Part shown: positions 47,076 to 56,114 of the stretch, piece after piece
How positions within the stretch are numbered: position 1 is the first letter of the stretch
How the letters are laid out: each line of letters opens with the position of its first letter
From: Hyphomicrobiales bacterium
Lineage (GTDB): Bacteria > Pseudomonadota > Alphaproteobacteria > Rhizobiales > Rhizobiaceae
Reading direction: 5' to 3'
Assembly (NCBI GenBank): GCA_900468065.1
Contig: UBTA01000008.1
Span: 87,399 to 151,398, forward strand
DNA: 64,000 nt
Program-made: the position numbers and the translations under genes
Notes under the pieces: model-generated
Databases searched by the model: none
What the model was told of the DNA's origin: nothing
What the model saw: the letters and a program-made list of their open reading frames with translations, nothing else

Positions 47076-48389
47076 TTACTCTGCGGCCTGGCGGGCCATC
47101 GGGTTGTTCGGGTGGGTCGTCCAGTTGGCGTAGTTCGGATCGACCACCTTGCCGGTGCGTTCGTCCAGCGTACCGGGCTCAAGAGCCACCATGGTGATGC
47201 AATCCTGCACGGGACAGACGTTGACGCAGAGATTGCAGCCGACGCACTCGTCTTCCATCACCTCGAAATGCCTGACACCGTCGACAAACTGGGTGATCGC
47301 CTGGTGCGAGGTATCCTCGCAGGCGATGTGGCAGCGGCCGCACTTGATGCAGGAATCCTGGTCGATCTTTGCCTTGGCGATGTAGTTGAGGTTGAGATAC
47401 TGCCAGTCCGAGACATTCGGCACGGCCCGGCCGCAGATATCGTCGAGGTCGCGATGCCCTTTTGCGTCCATCCAGTCCGAAAGCCCGGTGATCATCTCCT
47501 GAACGATCTTGAAGCCGTAGGTCATGGCTGCGGTGCAGACCTGAACGTTGCCCGAGCCGAGAACCATGAATTCGGCCGCGTCACGCCAGGTGGTGATACC
47601 GCCGATGCCGGAGATCGGCAGGCCGTAGGTTTCGGGATCGCGGGCGATCTCGGCCACCATGTTGAGCGCGATCGGCTTGACTGCCGGGCCGCAATAGCCG
47701 CCGTGACTGCCCTTGCCGTTGATCGAGGGCTCCGGCGAGAAGGTATCAAGATTGACCGAGGTGATCGAATTGATCGTGTTGATCAACGAGACGGCGTCGG
47801 TGCCCCCGGCTTTGGCTGCTCGCGCGGGCTTGCGGATATCGGCGATGTTCGGTGTCAGCTTGGTGATGACGGGCATGCGGGTGTACTGCTTGCACCAGCG
47901 CACCACCATTTCGATATATTCCGGCACCTGTCCGACCGCAGCGCCCATGCCGCGTTCCGACATGCCGTGCGGACAGCCGAAATTGAGCTCGATGCCGTCA
48001 GCACCGGTTTCCTCGACCAGCGGCAGGATCGATTTCCAGGCGTTTTCCTCGCACGGCACCATGATTGAGGCGATCAGGGCGCGATCCGGCCAGTTCATCT
48101 TCACCTGCTTCATTTCGCGCAGGTTGGTGTAGAGGTCGCGGTCGGTGATCAGTTCGATATTGTTGAGGCCCAGCAAACGGCGGTCGGCGCCCCAGATCGC
48201 GCCGTAGCGCGGGCCGTTGACGTTTACGACGGGCGGGCCTTCCTCGCCCAGCGTCTTCCAGACGACGCCGCCCCAGCCCGCCTTGAAGGCGCGCTCGACA
48301 TTGTAGGCCTTGTCGGTCGGTGGCGCCGAAGCCAGCCAGAAGGGGTTCGGAGACTTGATGCCGACGAAGTTGTTGCGCAGATCAGCCAT
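47076..48389 (-). CDS. preA: NAD-dependent dihydropyrimidine dehydrogenase subunit PreA
   Basis: A 437-residue protein. An FMN-binding dihydroorotate-dehydrogenase-like barrel (NPFWLASAPPTDKAYNVERA, ELNFGCPHGMSERGMGAAVG, GIGGITTWRDAAEFMVLGS) is followed by two 4Fe-4S clusters (CIKCGRCHIACED and CVGCNLCVNVCP). It reduces uracil/thymine to dihydropyrimidines with electrons from PreT. It follows preT by 15 bases. Confidence 0.95.
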   Translation of the reverse strand: MADLRNNFVGIKSPNPFWLASAPPTDKAYNVERAFKAGWGGVVWKTLGEEGPPVVNVNGPRYGAIWGADRRLLGLNNIELITDRDLYTNLREMKQVKMNWPDRALIASIMVPCEENAWKSILPLVEETGADGIELNFGCPHGMSERGMGAAVGQVPEYIEMVVRWCKQYTRMPVITKLTPNIADIRKPARAAKAGGTDAVSLINTINSITSVNLDTFSPEPSINGKGSHGGYCGPAVKPIALNMVAEIARDPETYGLPISGIGGITTWRDAAEFMVLGSGNVQVCTAAMTYGFKIVQEMITGLSDWMDAKGHRDLDDICGRAVPNVSDWQYLNLNYIAKAKIDQDSCIKCGRCHIACEDTSHQAITQFVDGVRHFEVMEDECVGCNLCVNVCPVQDCITMVALEPGTLDERTGKVVDPNYANWTTHPNNPMARQAAE

Positions 48390-48404
48390 TGTTCATTCTC
48401 CCCT

Positions 48405-49766
48405 TCAAGCGACGGCAACGGCCGGCTGCGATGCAGCGGCGAGCACGTGGTTGATCGATTCGGCGGCATCGCGGCCCATAGCAACGGCGGAAACCGTCAG
48501 GTCTTCGCCGCCCAGAACACAGTCGCCACCTGCCCAGACGCGGTCGAGCGATGTGCGGCCTTCGCCATCGACGACGATGCGGCCGGACTGCAGGGCAATG
48601 ATGCCGAGGCCGTCGGCTTCGAACGTCTGGCCGATGGCTTTGAGCACGTGATCGGCGGTGATGACGCCGGTTTCGCCCGTGGTGGTCAGGCGGCCGTCGG
48701 CAATGGTCGTATAATCGAGTTCGATGCCGGCCACCTTGCCGTCGCGGGCGATGATGCGCTTGGGCTGCAGCCAGTGGCGGATAGTGACACCCTTGGCGGC
48801 GGCGAGATCCTGTTCGAACTCGGAGGCGTTCATGTGCTCCTTGCCGCGGCGATAACAGATGGTCACTTCCTCGGCGCCGAGCAGCTTGGCCTGCACGGCC
48901 GCATCGACTGCGGTCATGCCGCCGCCGAGTACCACGACGCGGCGGCCGATGGCGATGTCGGCCTTGGTTGCCGATTGGCGCAGTGCCGCGATGAAATCGA
49001 CGGCATCCTCGACGCCCTCTGCGGTTTCGCCTTCGGCCCTGAGCGCATTGACGCCGGCAAGGCCAAGGCCGAGAAAGACCGCGTCATGCTTGGCCAGCAT
49101 GTCGCTCAACGAGAAATCGCGCCCGAGCATCATGCGGTTGCGGATTTCGATGCCGCCGATAGCGAGCACGTAATCGACTTCGGCCTGGGCGAAATCATCG
49201 ACCGCCTTGTAGGTGGCGATACCATATTCGTTGAGACCGCCAGCCTTTTCGCGGGCATCGTAGATGACGACGTCATGGCCCTTGACGGCAAGGCGATGAG
49301 CGCAGGCAAGGCCAGCCGGGCCGGCACCGATCACGGCGATGGATTTACCCGTCGGTTCGGCACGCTGGTAGAACTGCCGGTTTTCGCGCATGGCGATATC
49401 CGTCGCATACCGCTGCAGACGTCCGATTTCGACCGGCCGGTGTTCCGCCTCGTTGCGCACGCAGGCTTGCTCGCAGAGTGTTTCGGTGGGACAGACGCGG
49501 GCGCACATGCCGCCCAGAATGTTCTGGTCGAAGATGGTGTTGGCGGACCCGATCGGGTTTCCAGTCGATATCTGCCGGATGAACAGCGGGATATCGATGG
49601 AGGTGGGACAGGCCGTCATGCAGGGCGCGTCGTAGCAGAAATAACAGCGGTCGGCTGCGACCAGTGCCTCATGCCCGTCTAGCGGCGGGTGCAGATCGGA
49701 AAAATTCTTCTCATATTCGACGGGTGACAGGCGCCCGCTCAGTATTCCAGTTTCAGTCGTTCCCAT
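48405..49766 (-). CDS. preT: NAD-dependent dihydropyrimidine dehydrogenase subunit PreT
   Basis: A 453-residue GltD-like flavoprotein: an N-terminal iron-sulfur region (CYFCYDAPCMTACPTSIDIP, CARVCPTETLCEQACVR), FAD motif VIGAGPAGLACAHRLA, NAD motif VVLGGGMTAVDAAVQAKLLG and C-terminal AGGDCVLGGEDLTV. It passes electrons from NADH to PreA. First gene of the preTA operon; divergent from smoC. Confidence 0.95.
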   Translation of the reverse strand: MGTTETGILSGRLSPVEYEKNFSDLHPPLDGHEALVAADRCYFCYDAPCMTACPTSIDIPLFIRQISTGNPIGSANTIFDQNILGGMCARVCPTETLCEQACVRNEAEHRPVEIGRLQRYATDIAMRENRQFYQRAEPTGKSIAVIGAGPAGLACAHRLAVKGHDVVIYDAREKAGGLNEYGIATYKAVDDFAQAEVDYVLAIGGIEIRNRMMLGRDFSLSDMLAKHDAVFLGLGLAGVNALRAEGETAEGVEDAVDFIAALRQSATKADIAIGRRVVVLGGGMTAVDAAVQAKLLGAEEVTICYRRGKEHMNASEFEQDLAAAKGVTIRHWLQPKRIIARDGKVAGIELDYTTIADGRLTTTGETGVITADHVLKAIGQTFEADGLGIIALQSGRIVVDGEGRTSLDRVWAGGDCVLGGEDLTVSAVAMGRDAAESINHVLAAASQPAVAVA

Positions 49767-49822
49767 TTTTTGCTCCCAAATGTCGCGCCTCAGGATGCCG
49801 AAACGGTAACACGCTTTATTTT

Positions 49823-49838
49823 TTTATCAAACGGTAAA
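49823..49838. promoter_or_regulatory. Candidate weak RutR-type box upstream of preT
   Basis: TTTATCAAACGGTAAA agrees with TTGACCA-NN-TGGTCAA at 10 of 14 fixed positions and is partly dyadic (TTTAyC...GrTAAA). It contains one of two direct copies of AAACGGTAA (49801-49809 and 49829-49837) in the preT-smoC divergent region. Tentative. Confidence 0.4.
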
Positions 49839-49969
49839 ATTTCAAAATGAAAATCGCAGGAATCCCAGCGCCGTAGGGGTTTCGAAGGCTCTCCGCAATG
49901 AGAGGTCATGGTCGGTGTTTGACAGAACCCGGGAAAAAGTGTCAGCACATCGTTCAGGGAGAATGGACA

Positions 49970-50923
49970 ATGGCGCGCAGACCGGACGGCAATAACAGGC
50001 TTGATGACGCAGCGCGTGCGGGCTGGCTTTACTATGTCGCCGGGCGCACCCAGGACGAAATCGCCTCCATCATGGGTATCTCCCGCCAGTCGGCGCAGCG
50101 GCTGGTTTCGTTGGCGATGGCCGAGCGCCTGATCAAGGTTCGCCTCGATCATCCGATCGCCGCCTGTCTCGAACTCGGGCTTCGCCTCAAGGAAAAATTC
50201 GATCTGCGGCAGGTGGATATCGTGCCGAGCGATCCCGGTTCGTCGTCTACGACCGTCGGCATTGCCGAGGCGGGGGCGGCTGAGATCGAGCGCTGGCTGA
50301 AATCGGCTGATCCAATCATCCTGGCGATCGGCACGGGGCGAACGCTGAAGGCGGCGATCGACCAGTTGCCGGCGATGGAATGTCCGCAGCACCGCATCGT
50401 CTCCTTGACTGGTAATATCGGTCTCGACGGCTCGGCCGCCTATTACAACGTCATCTTCTCGATGGCGGATGCCGTCAAGGCGCGGCATTTTCCGATGCCG
50501 CTGCCGGTTCTGGTGTCTTCACCGGAGGAGCGGGCGCTGCTGCACAATCAGGCGCTGGTCAAATCGGCCCTGCAGCTGGGTTCCGAAGCCAATGTTGCCT
50601 TCGTCGGTGTCGGCGAACTCGGCCAGGATGCTCCCCTGTGCGAGGACGGCTTTCTGGCGCGCGACGAGATGATGCAGCTGATGGAAGAGGGGGCAGCAGG
50701 CGAAATCTGCGGCTGGATGTTTGACCGCGATGGGCACATGCTGTCCGGCAGTATCAACCAGCGCGTCGCCAGCGTGCCCTTGCCGTCGCGTGATTCGGCG
50801 ACCGTCATCGGTATCGCTAAGGGCCAGCGCAAACAGGTCGCTTTGCGGGCTGCCCTGACGGGGCGGGTGATCAACGGTTTGATCACGGACGAGGCGACGG
50901 CCAAGTTTTTGCTCGCCAACTGA
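49970..50923 (+). CDS. smoC: SorC/DeoR-type sugar-responsive regulator SmoC
   Basis: A 317-residue regulator: N-terminal HTH (YYVAGRTQDEIASIMGISRQ, then SAQRLVSLAMAERL) and a SorC-type sugar-binding domain (ILAIGTGRTLKAAIDQLPAM, VSLTGNIGLDGSAAYYNVI, VGELGQDAPLCEDGFL). GGGAGA precedes ATG 49970. It stands directly before the polyol transport operon, like smoC in other alphaproteobacteria, and probably controls it in response to a polyol. Confidence 0.88.
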   Translation: MARRPDGNNRLDDAARAGWLYYVAGRTQDEIASIMGISRQSAQRLVSLAMAERLIKVRLDHPIAACLELGLRLKEKFDLRQVDIVPSDPGSSSTTVGIAEAGAAEIERWLKSADPIILAIGTGRTLKAAIDQLPAMECPQHRIVSLTGNIGLDGSAAYYNVIFSMADAVKARHFPMPLPVLVSSPEERALLHNQALVKSALQLGSEANVAFVGVGELGQDAPLCEDGFLARDEMMQLMEEGAAGEICGWMFDRDGHMLSGSINQRVASVPLPSRDSATVIGIAKGQRKQVALRAALTGRVINGLITDEATAKFLLAN

Positions 50924-50963
50924 GCAAATAAACAGAAATTTTCCCAAGCAAAATCAAGTGAAC

Positions 50964-50998
50964 CGGCATTCGTTTCCGCACTGCAGCAACGAATGCCG
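50964..50998 (+). terminator. Hairpin between smoC and smoE
   Basis: A perfect 11-bp stem CGGCATTCGTT / AACGAATGCCG with a 13-base loop, ending two bases before the smoE -35. There is no T-run directly after it, so it may be a terminator of smoC or an operator dyad for SmoC. Confidence 0.55.
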
Positions 50999-50999
50999 A

Positions 51000-51028
51000 T
51001 TGACAATTTTTGCGGATATGTGAGTAAT
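51000..51028 (+). promoter_or_regulatory. Predicted sigma-70 promoter of smoE
   Basis: TTGACA (51000-51005, consensus), 17-base spacer, AGTAAT (51023-51028). It is 48 bases upstream of the smoE start. Confidence 0.65.
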
Positions 51029-51076
51029 TGCCCACGAGCAAGGCAAATGCTCATAACTCTTCTGGGAGGAAGATAT

Positions 51077-52387
51077 ATGAACTTGAAAACTTTCCTGCTG
51101 GGCACATGCTCGGCAATCGTCATCGCGGGTTTCGCCCAGGCAGAAACCCTCACCATTGCTACGGTGAACAATGGCGACATGGTCCGTATGCAGACACTGA
51201 CGGACGATTTCACCAAGGCCAACCCTGACATTCAGCTGGAATGGGTCACCCTTGAAGAGAACGTGCTACGCGAACGCGTCACCACGGATATCGCAACCAA
51301 GGGCGGCCAATACGACGTCCTGACGATCGGCACCTATGAAGTTCCGATCTGGGCCAAGCAGGGCTGGCTTTTGCCGCTCGACAAGCTCGGCGCAGACTAC
51401 GACGTCGATGACCTGCTTCCGGCCATCCGTTCGGGCCTGACCATGGACGACAAGCTCTATGCAGCACCGTTCTACGGCGAAAGCTCGATGGTCATGTACC
51501 GCAAGGACTTGATCGAGAAGGCCGGCCTGAAAATGCCCGATGCCCCGACTTGGGAGTTCATCGGTGACGCAGCCCGCAAGATGACGGACCGTGCGGCCGG
51601 CATCAACGGTATCTGCCTTCGCGGCAAGGCCGGCTGGGGCGAGAACATGGCGTTCCTGACCGCCACGTCCAATGCCTTCGGTGCACGCTGGTTTGACGAG
51701 AACTGGAAGCCCCAGTTCGATCAGCCGGAGTGGAAGGCGACGCTCGACATGTATGTCAAGCTGATGAACGATGCCGGCCCGCAGGGCGCTTCGTCCAACG
51801 GCTTCAACGAAAACCTGGCACTGTTCCAGCAGGGCAAGTGCGGCATGTGGATCGATGCCACCGTGGCTGCTTCGTTTGTGACCAACCCGAAGGATTCCAC
51901 CGTTGCCGACAAGGTTGGTTTCGCTCTGGCTCCCGACACGGGTCTTGGCAAGCGCGGCAACTGGCTGTGGGCCTGGAACCTTGCCATCCCGGCAGGTACC
52001 AAGAAGGCGGAAGCTGCCGAGAAGTTCGTGTCCTGGGCAACCAGCAAGCACTATCTCGACATCGTTGCTGCCAAGGAGGGCTGGGCCAACGTTCCTCCGG
52101 GCACGCGCACCTCGCTCTACAGTAACCCCGAATATCTGAAGGCGGCTCCGTTCGCCAAGATGACGCTCGACAGCATCAATGCCGCCGATCCGAAGAACCC
52201 CTCCGTCAAGCCGGTTCCTTATGTCGGTGTCCAGTTCGTCGCTATCCCGGAATTCCAGGGTCTCGGCACCACAGTTGGGCAGCTGTTCTCGGCAGCTTTG
52301 GCCGGTCAGATGACGGTTGACGATGCGCTGGCCCAGGCTCAGCAGGTAACCACCCGCGAAATGACCCGCGGCGGTTACATCAAGTAG
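51077..52387 (+). CDS. smoE: Sorbitol/mannitol ABC transporter substrate-binding protein
   Basis: A 436-residue periplasmic binding protein of the solute-binding family 1 type. Signal peptide (MNLKTFLLGTCSAIVIAGFA), then ETLTIATVNNGDMVRMQTL, YDVLTIGTYEVPIWAKQGWL and CGMWIDATVAASFV, typical of polyol binders. GGGAGGAAG precedes ATG 51077. Biased codon usage suggests high expression. First gene of smoEFGK. Confidence 0.93.
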   Translation: MNLKTFLLGTCSAIVIAGFAQAETLTIATVNNGDMVRMQTLTDDFTKANPDIQLEWVTLEENVLRERVTTDIATKGGQYDVLTIGTYEVPIWAKQGWLLPLDKLGADYDVDDLLPAIRSGLTMDDKLYAAPFYGESSMVMYRKDLIEKAGLKMPDAPTWEFIGDAARKMTDRAAGINGICLRGKAGWGENMAFLTATSNAFGARWFDENWKPQFDQPEWKATLDMYVKLMNDAGPQGASSNGFNENLALFQQGKCGMWIDATVAASFVTNPKDSTVADKVGFALAPDTGLGKRGNWLWAWNLAIPAGTKKAEAAEKFVSWATSKHYLDIVAAKEGWANVPPGTRTSLYSNPEYLKAAPFAKMTLDSINAADPKNPSVKPVPYVGVQFVAIPEFQGLGTTVGQLFSAALAGQMTVDDALAQAQQVTTREMTRGGYIK

Positions 52388-52404
52388 GTTCCTTCCCAAG
52401 GAAA

Positions 52405-52432
52405 GGCAGCCCGGACTACCATCCGGGTTGCC
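52405..52432 (+). terminator. Intercistronic hairpin after smoE
   Basis: GGCAGCCCGGA / TCCGGGTTGCC, an 11-bp stem with one G-T pair and a 6-base loop, 18 bases after the smoE stop. It has no T-run, consistent with an mRNA stabiliser. Confidence 0.55.
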
Positions 52433-52440
52433 AACTCTAA

Positions 52441-52495
52441 CCTGACGTCACCCGCTGTGAAGTCTATTGTCACCGTGTCTGACGTCAGGCTTTTT
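52441..52495 (+). terminator. Second smoE-smoF inverted repeat with T-run (attenuator candidate)
   Basis: Perfect 10-base arms CCTGACGTCA (52441-52450) and TGACGTCAGG (52480-52489) enclose 29 bases and are followed by C and five T residues. The loop is long, but the layout is terminator-like and would reduce permease expression relative to smoE. Confidence 0.5.
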
Positions 52496-52577
52496 AAAAA
52501 AGAATACCAAGGCGGCCGGCTTGCTGCCCTCCCGGCGGGGCGGGTGTCCGTACCGGCATCAGAGGGAGGGTGTTGAA

Positions 52578-53450
52578 ATGGCTACGCAGAATACGCGGGC
52601 GCTTGCGCGCTGGATGATGGCCCCGTCCGTTGGGCTTCTCCTGATCTGGATGGTCGTGCCGCTAGCGATGACGCTGTGGTTTTCCTTTCAGAACTACAAC
52701 CTGCTCAATCCCGGCACCGTCAGTTTCGCTGGCCTGTTCAATTATCAGTATTTCTATACGGATCCTGCCTTTTTCCAGTCCATCTGGAACACGCTGCTCA
52801 TCGTGTGCGGCGTGCTTTTTATCACGGTCATCGGCGGCGTCGCCATTGCGCTGATGCTCGATCAGCCGATGTGGGGGCAGGGGCTCGTCCGCATCCTGGT
52901 GATCTCGCCGTTCTTCGTCATGCCGCCGGTGGCGGCACTGGTCTGGAAGAACATGATCATGCATCCGCAATACGGCGTGTTTGCCGATATCAGCCGCTTC
53001 TTCGGGCTGCAGCCGGTCGACTGGTTCGGGCAATATCCGCTGTTTTCGATCATCATCATCGTTGCCTGGCAATGGCTCCCGTTTGCAACGCTGATCCTTC
53101 TGACCGCCCTGCAATCGCTTGACGGCGAGCAGAAGGAAGCAGCCGAGATGGATGGCGCCGGCTTCGTCAATCGTTTCATCTATCTGACGGTGCCGCATCT
53201 GGCCCGTTCGATCACGGTCGTCATCCTGATCCAGACGATCTTCCTTCTGGGCGTCTATGCCGAAATCCTCGTCACCACCAATGGCGGCCCGGGATACGCA
53301 TCGACCAACCTGCCGTTCCTGATCTACCGCACCGCTTTGCTCGGCTACGATGTCGGCGGCGCTTCGGCAGGCGGCATCATCGCAGTCATCCTCGCCAATA
53401 TCGTCGCGTTCTTCCTGATGCGCGCCGTTGGCAAGAACCTCGACAAATAA
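52578..53450 (+). CDS. smoF: Sorbitol/mannitol ABC transporter permease SmoF
   Basis: A 290-residue MalF-type permease with six helices (RWMMAPSVGLLLIWMVVPLA, ILVISPFFVMPPVAALVWKN) and an EAA loop (EQKEAAEMDGAGFVNRFIYL). GAGGGAGGG precedes ATG 52578. It pairs with SmoG as the polyol channel. Confidence 0.94.
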   Translation: MATQNTRALARWMMAPSVGLLLIWMVVPLAMTLWFSFQNYNLLNPGTVSFAGLFNYQYFYTDPAFFQSIWNTLLIVCGVLFITVIGGVAIALMLDQPMWGQGLVRILVISPFFVMPPVAALVWKNMIMHPQYGVFADISRFFGLQPVDWFGQYPLFSIIIIVAWQWLPFATLILLTALQSLDGEQKEAAEMDGAGFVNRFIYLTVPHLARSITVVILIQTIFLLGVYAEILVTTNGGPGYASTNLPFLIYRTALLGYDVGGASAGGIIAVILANIVAFFLMRAVGKNLDK

Positions 53451-53463
53451 GGGAGGCAAGACC

Positions 53464-54288
53464 ATGGCCCGTGCAGTTTCGACCAGAAGAACCGTCTTCT
53501 TCACCATCGTCGCCTGGATCATCGCACTGGTGATCTTCTTCCCGATCCTTTATACGATCATCACCAGCTTCAAGTCAGAGACCGAGGCGATCCAGGGTTT
53601 CAACCTCATTCCTTCGGGCACGGTTGAAAGCTACCAGGCCGTTCAGGCGCAGAGCAATTATTTCAAGTTCTTCCTGAACTCGGTCATCCTGTCGCTTGGT
53701 TCGACGCTGCTTGCCCTGCTGATCTCGGTGCCGGCTGCATGGTCGATGGCGTTTTCGCCAACCAACAAGACCAAGGACATCCTGATGTGGATGCTCTCCA
53801 CCAAGATGATGCCGGCCGTCGCCGTTCTCGTGCCGATCTATCTTCTGTTCCGTGACTTCGGCCTGCTCGACAGCCGTATCGGCCTGACCTTCATGCTGAC
53901 CATGATCAACCTGCCGATCGTGGTCTGGATGCTCTACACCTACTTTCGCGAAATTCCGGGTGAGATCCTTGAGGCCGCGCGCATGGACGGCGCATCGCTC
54001 TGGGGCGAGATCGTCTATGTGCTGACGCCGATGGCGGTGCCCGGTATCGCATCGACCATGCTGCTCAACATCATCCTTGCCTGGAACGAAGCGTTCTGGA
54101 CGATCCGGCTCACGACCACCAATGCGGCGCCGCTGACGGCCTTCATCGCCTCTTTCTCCAGTCCGCAAGGCCTGTTCTGGGCAAAGCTGTCGGCAGCCTC
54201 CACCCTTGCGATTGCACCGATCCTGATCATGGGCTGGTTCAGCCAGAAACAACTTGTCCGCGGCCTGACCTTCGGCGCCGTGAAGTAA
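53464..54288 (+). CDS. smoG: Sorbitol/mannitol ABC transporter permease SmoG
   Basis: A 274-residue MalG-type permease (IALVIFFPILYTIITSFKSE, STKMMPAVAVLVPIYLLFRD, EAA loop GEILEAARMDGASLWGEIVY). GGGAGGC precedes ATG 53464, 13 bases after smoF. Six helices predicted. Confidence 0.94.
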   Translation: MARAVSTRRTVFFTIVAWIIALVIFFPILYTIITSFKSETEAIQGFNLIPSGTVESYQAVQAQSNYFKFFLNSVILSLGSTLLALLISVPAAWSMAFSPTNKTKDILMWMLSTKMMPAVAVLVPIYLLFRDFGLLDSRIGLTFMLTMINLPIVVWMLYTYFREIPGEILEAARMDGASLWGEIVYVLTPMAVPGIASTMLLNIILAWNEAFWTIRLTTTNAAPLTAFIASFSSPQGLFWAKLSAASTLAIAPILIMGWFSQKQLVRGLTFGAVK

Positions 54289-54315
54289 CTCAAAGAAAAG
54301 ACTTGGGAGGCACGC

Positions 54316-55317
54316 ATGGGCAATATCACTCTGAAAAAGGTCAACAAATCCTTTGGCGCGACGCAGGTCATTCCAGGCATCGACCTGACGATCAACGAGG
54401 GCGAGTTCGTCGTTTTCGTGGGGCCCTCGGGCTGCGGAAAGTCAACCCTCTTGCGCCTGATCGCCGGCCTTGAGGATACGTCTTCGGGCACGATCGAGAT
54501 CGACGGCCGCGACGTCACCGGCATGGCACCGGCCAAACGCGGGCTGGCCATGGTGTTCCAGTCCTACGCGCTCTATCCGCATATGACGGTGCGCAACAAT
54601 ATCGCCTTCCCTTTGAAAATGGCGAAGATGGACCAAGGTGCCATCGACAAGAAGGTGACGGAAGCGGCGCGGGTCCTCAACCTCACCAACTATCTCGACC
54701 GGCGCCCCGGCCAGCTCTCCGGCGGTCAGCGCCAGCGTGTCGCCATCGGCCGCGCCATCGTGCGCGAGCCCTCGGCCTTCCTGTTCGACGAGCCGCTGTC
54801 CAACCTAGACGCGGCCTTGCGCGGGACGATGCGGCTGGAGATCAGCGAGCTGCACCATCAGTTGAAGACGACGATGATCTACGTCACCCACGATCAGGTC
54901 GAAGCCATGACCATGGCCGACAAGATCGTCGTCTTGAACGCCGGCAATATCGAGCAGGTCGGGTCGCCGCTCGATCTCTATCACCGGCCGGACAATATCT
55001 TCGTCGCCGGCTTCATCGGTTCGCCGCGGATGAACTTTGCGACAGGCGAATTTTCCAAGCCGCACAATGCCCATACGATCGGTGTTCGTCCGGAGCATCT
55101 CAAACTCTCGACGGAGTCCGGTACTTGGCGGGGGACCGTGGGTGTCGCCGAACATCTCGGATCCGATACCTTCCTGCACATTCATGTCGATGGCATCGGG
55201 CTGGTGACGGCCAGGGTCGGTGGCGATTTTGCAGTCAAGCATGGCGACAAGGTCTTCCTCACCCCGGAAGAAGGCCGCGTGCACAAATTCAACGACAAGG
55301 GACTGGCAATTCGATGA
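54316..55317 (+). CDS. smoK: Sorbitol/mannitol ABC transporter ATP-binding protein SmoK
   Basis: A 333-residue MalK/UgpC-type ATPase: Walker [30 protein letters not shown], signature [16 protein letters not shown], Walker [35 protein letters not shown], then a C-terminal TOBE-like regulatory domain ([11 protein letters not shown]). Its stop overlaps smoS by four bases (ATGA). Confidence 0.95.
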   Translation: MGNITLKKVNKSFGATQVIPGIDLTINEGEFVVFVGPSGCGKSTLLRLIAGLEDTSSGTIEIDGRDVTGMAPAKRGLAMVFQSYALYPHMTVRNNIAFPLKMAKMDQGAIDKKVTEAARVLNLTNYLDRRPGQLSGGQRQRVAIGRAIVREPSAFLFDEPLSNLDAALRGTMRLEISELHHQLKTTMIYVTHDQVEAMTMADKIVVLNAGNIEQVGSPLDLYHRPDNIFVAGFIGSPRMNFATGEFSKPHNAHTIGVRPEHLKLSTESGTWRGTVGVAEHLGSDTFLHIHVDGIGLVTARVGGDFAVKHGDKVFLTPEEGRVHKFNDKGLAIR

Positions 55318-56087
55318 CACGGCTTACGGGAAAAAGCGCACTGATCACGGGATCGGCGCGCGGCATTGGACGCGCTTTTGCGGAGGCCTATATCCGCGAA
55401 GGGGCGACCGTGGCGATTGCCGATATCAACCTCGAGCGCGCCACCATAACGGCCCGCGAGCTTGGGCCTTCGGCCTACGCGGTCCAGATGGACGTGACCA
55501 GCCAGGCGTCGATCGATGCAGCGATTGCTGCCGTCGTTGAAAAGGCCGGTGGTCTCGATATCCTGGTTAACAATGCTGCCCTGTTCGATCTTGCCCCGAT
55601 CGTTGAAATCACGCGGGAAAGCTATGACAGGCTCTTTACGATCAATGTCTCCGGCACGCTGTTCACCATGCAGGCCGCGGCAAAGCAGATGATCGCCCAG
55701 GGCCGCGGCGGCAAGATCATCAATATGGCCAGCCAAGCGGGGCGGCGGGGCGAAGCTCTCGTCGGCGTTTATTGCGCCACCAAAGCGGCCGTCATCAGCC
55801 TGACCCAATCGGCAGGGCTTGACCTCATCAAGCACGGGATCAACGTCAATGCGATCGCGCCCGGCGTCGTCGATGGCGAGCATTGGGATGGGGTCGATGC
55901 GATGTTTGCCAAGTACGAAAACCGTCCGCTTGGCGAGAAAAAGAAGCTTGTCGGTGCCGAAGTTCCGTTCGGACGCATGGGCACAGCCGAAGATTTGACA
56001 GGCATGGCGGTCTTCCTTGCCTCCGCAGACAGCAACTATGTCGTTTCGCAGACCTATAATGTCGACGGCGGCAACTGGATGAGCTGA
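55314..56087 (+). CDS. smoS: Sorbitol dehydrogenase SmoS (short-chain dehydrogenase)
   Basis: A 257-residue SDR: cofactor motif [17 protein letters not shown], catalytic Ser region [12 protein letters not shown] and YCATKAA (Tyr-x3-Lys), tail [14 protein letters not shown]. SmoS enzymes oxidise D-sorbitol to D-fructose with NAD. It starts in the smoK stop, coupling import and oxidation. Confidence 0.92.
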   Translation: MTRLTGKSALITGSARGIGRAFAEAYIREGATVAIADINLERATITARELGPSAYAVQMDVTSQASIDAAIAAVVEKAGGLDILVNNAALFDLAPIVEITRESYDRLFTINVSGTLFTMQAAAKQMIAQGRGGKIINMASQAGRRGEALVGVYCATKAAVISLTQSAGLDLIKHGINVNAIAPGVVDGEHWDGVDAMFAKYENRPLGEKKKLVGAEVPFGRMGTAEDLTGMAVFLASADSNYVVSQTYNVDGGNWMS

Positions 56088-56114
56088 GCTCACAGCTCGT
56101 CGAAAGGAATGAAC

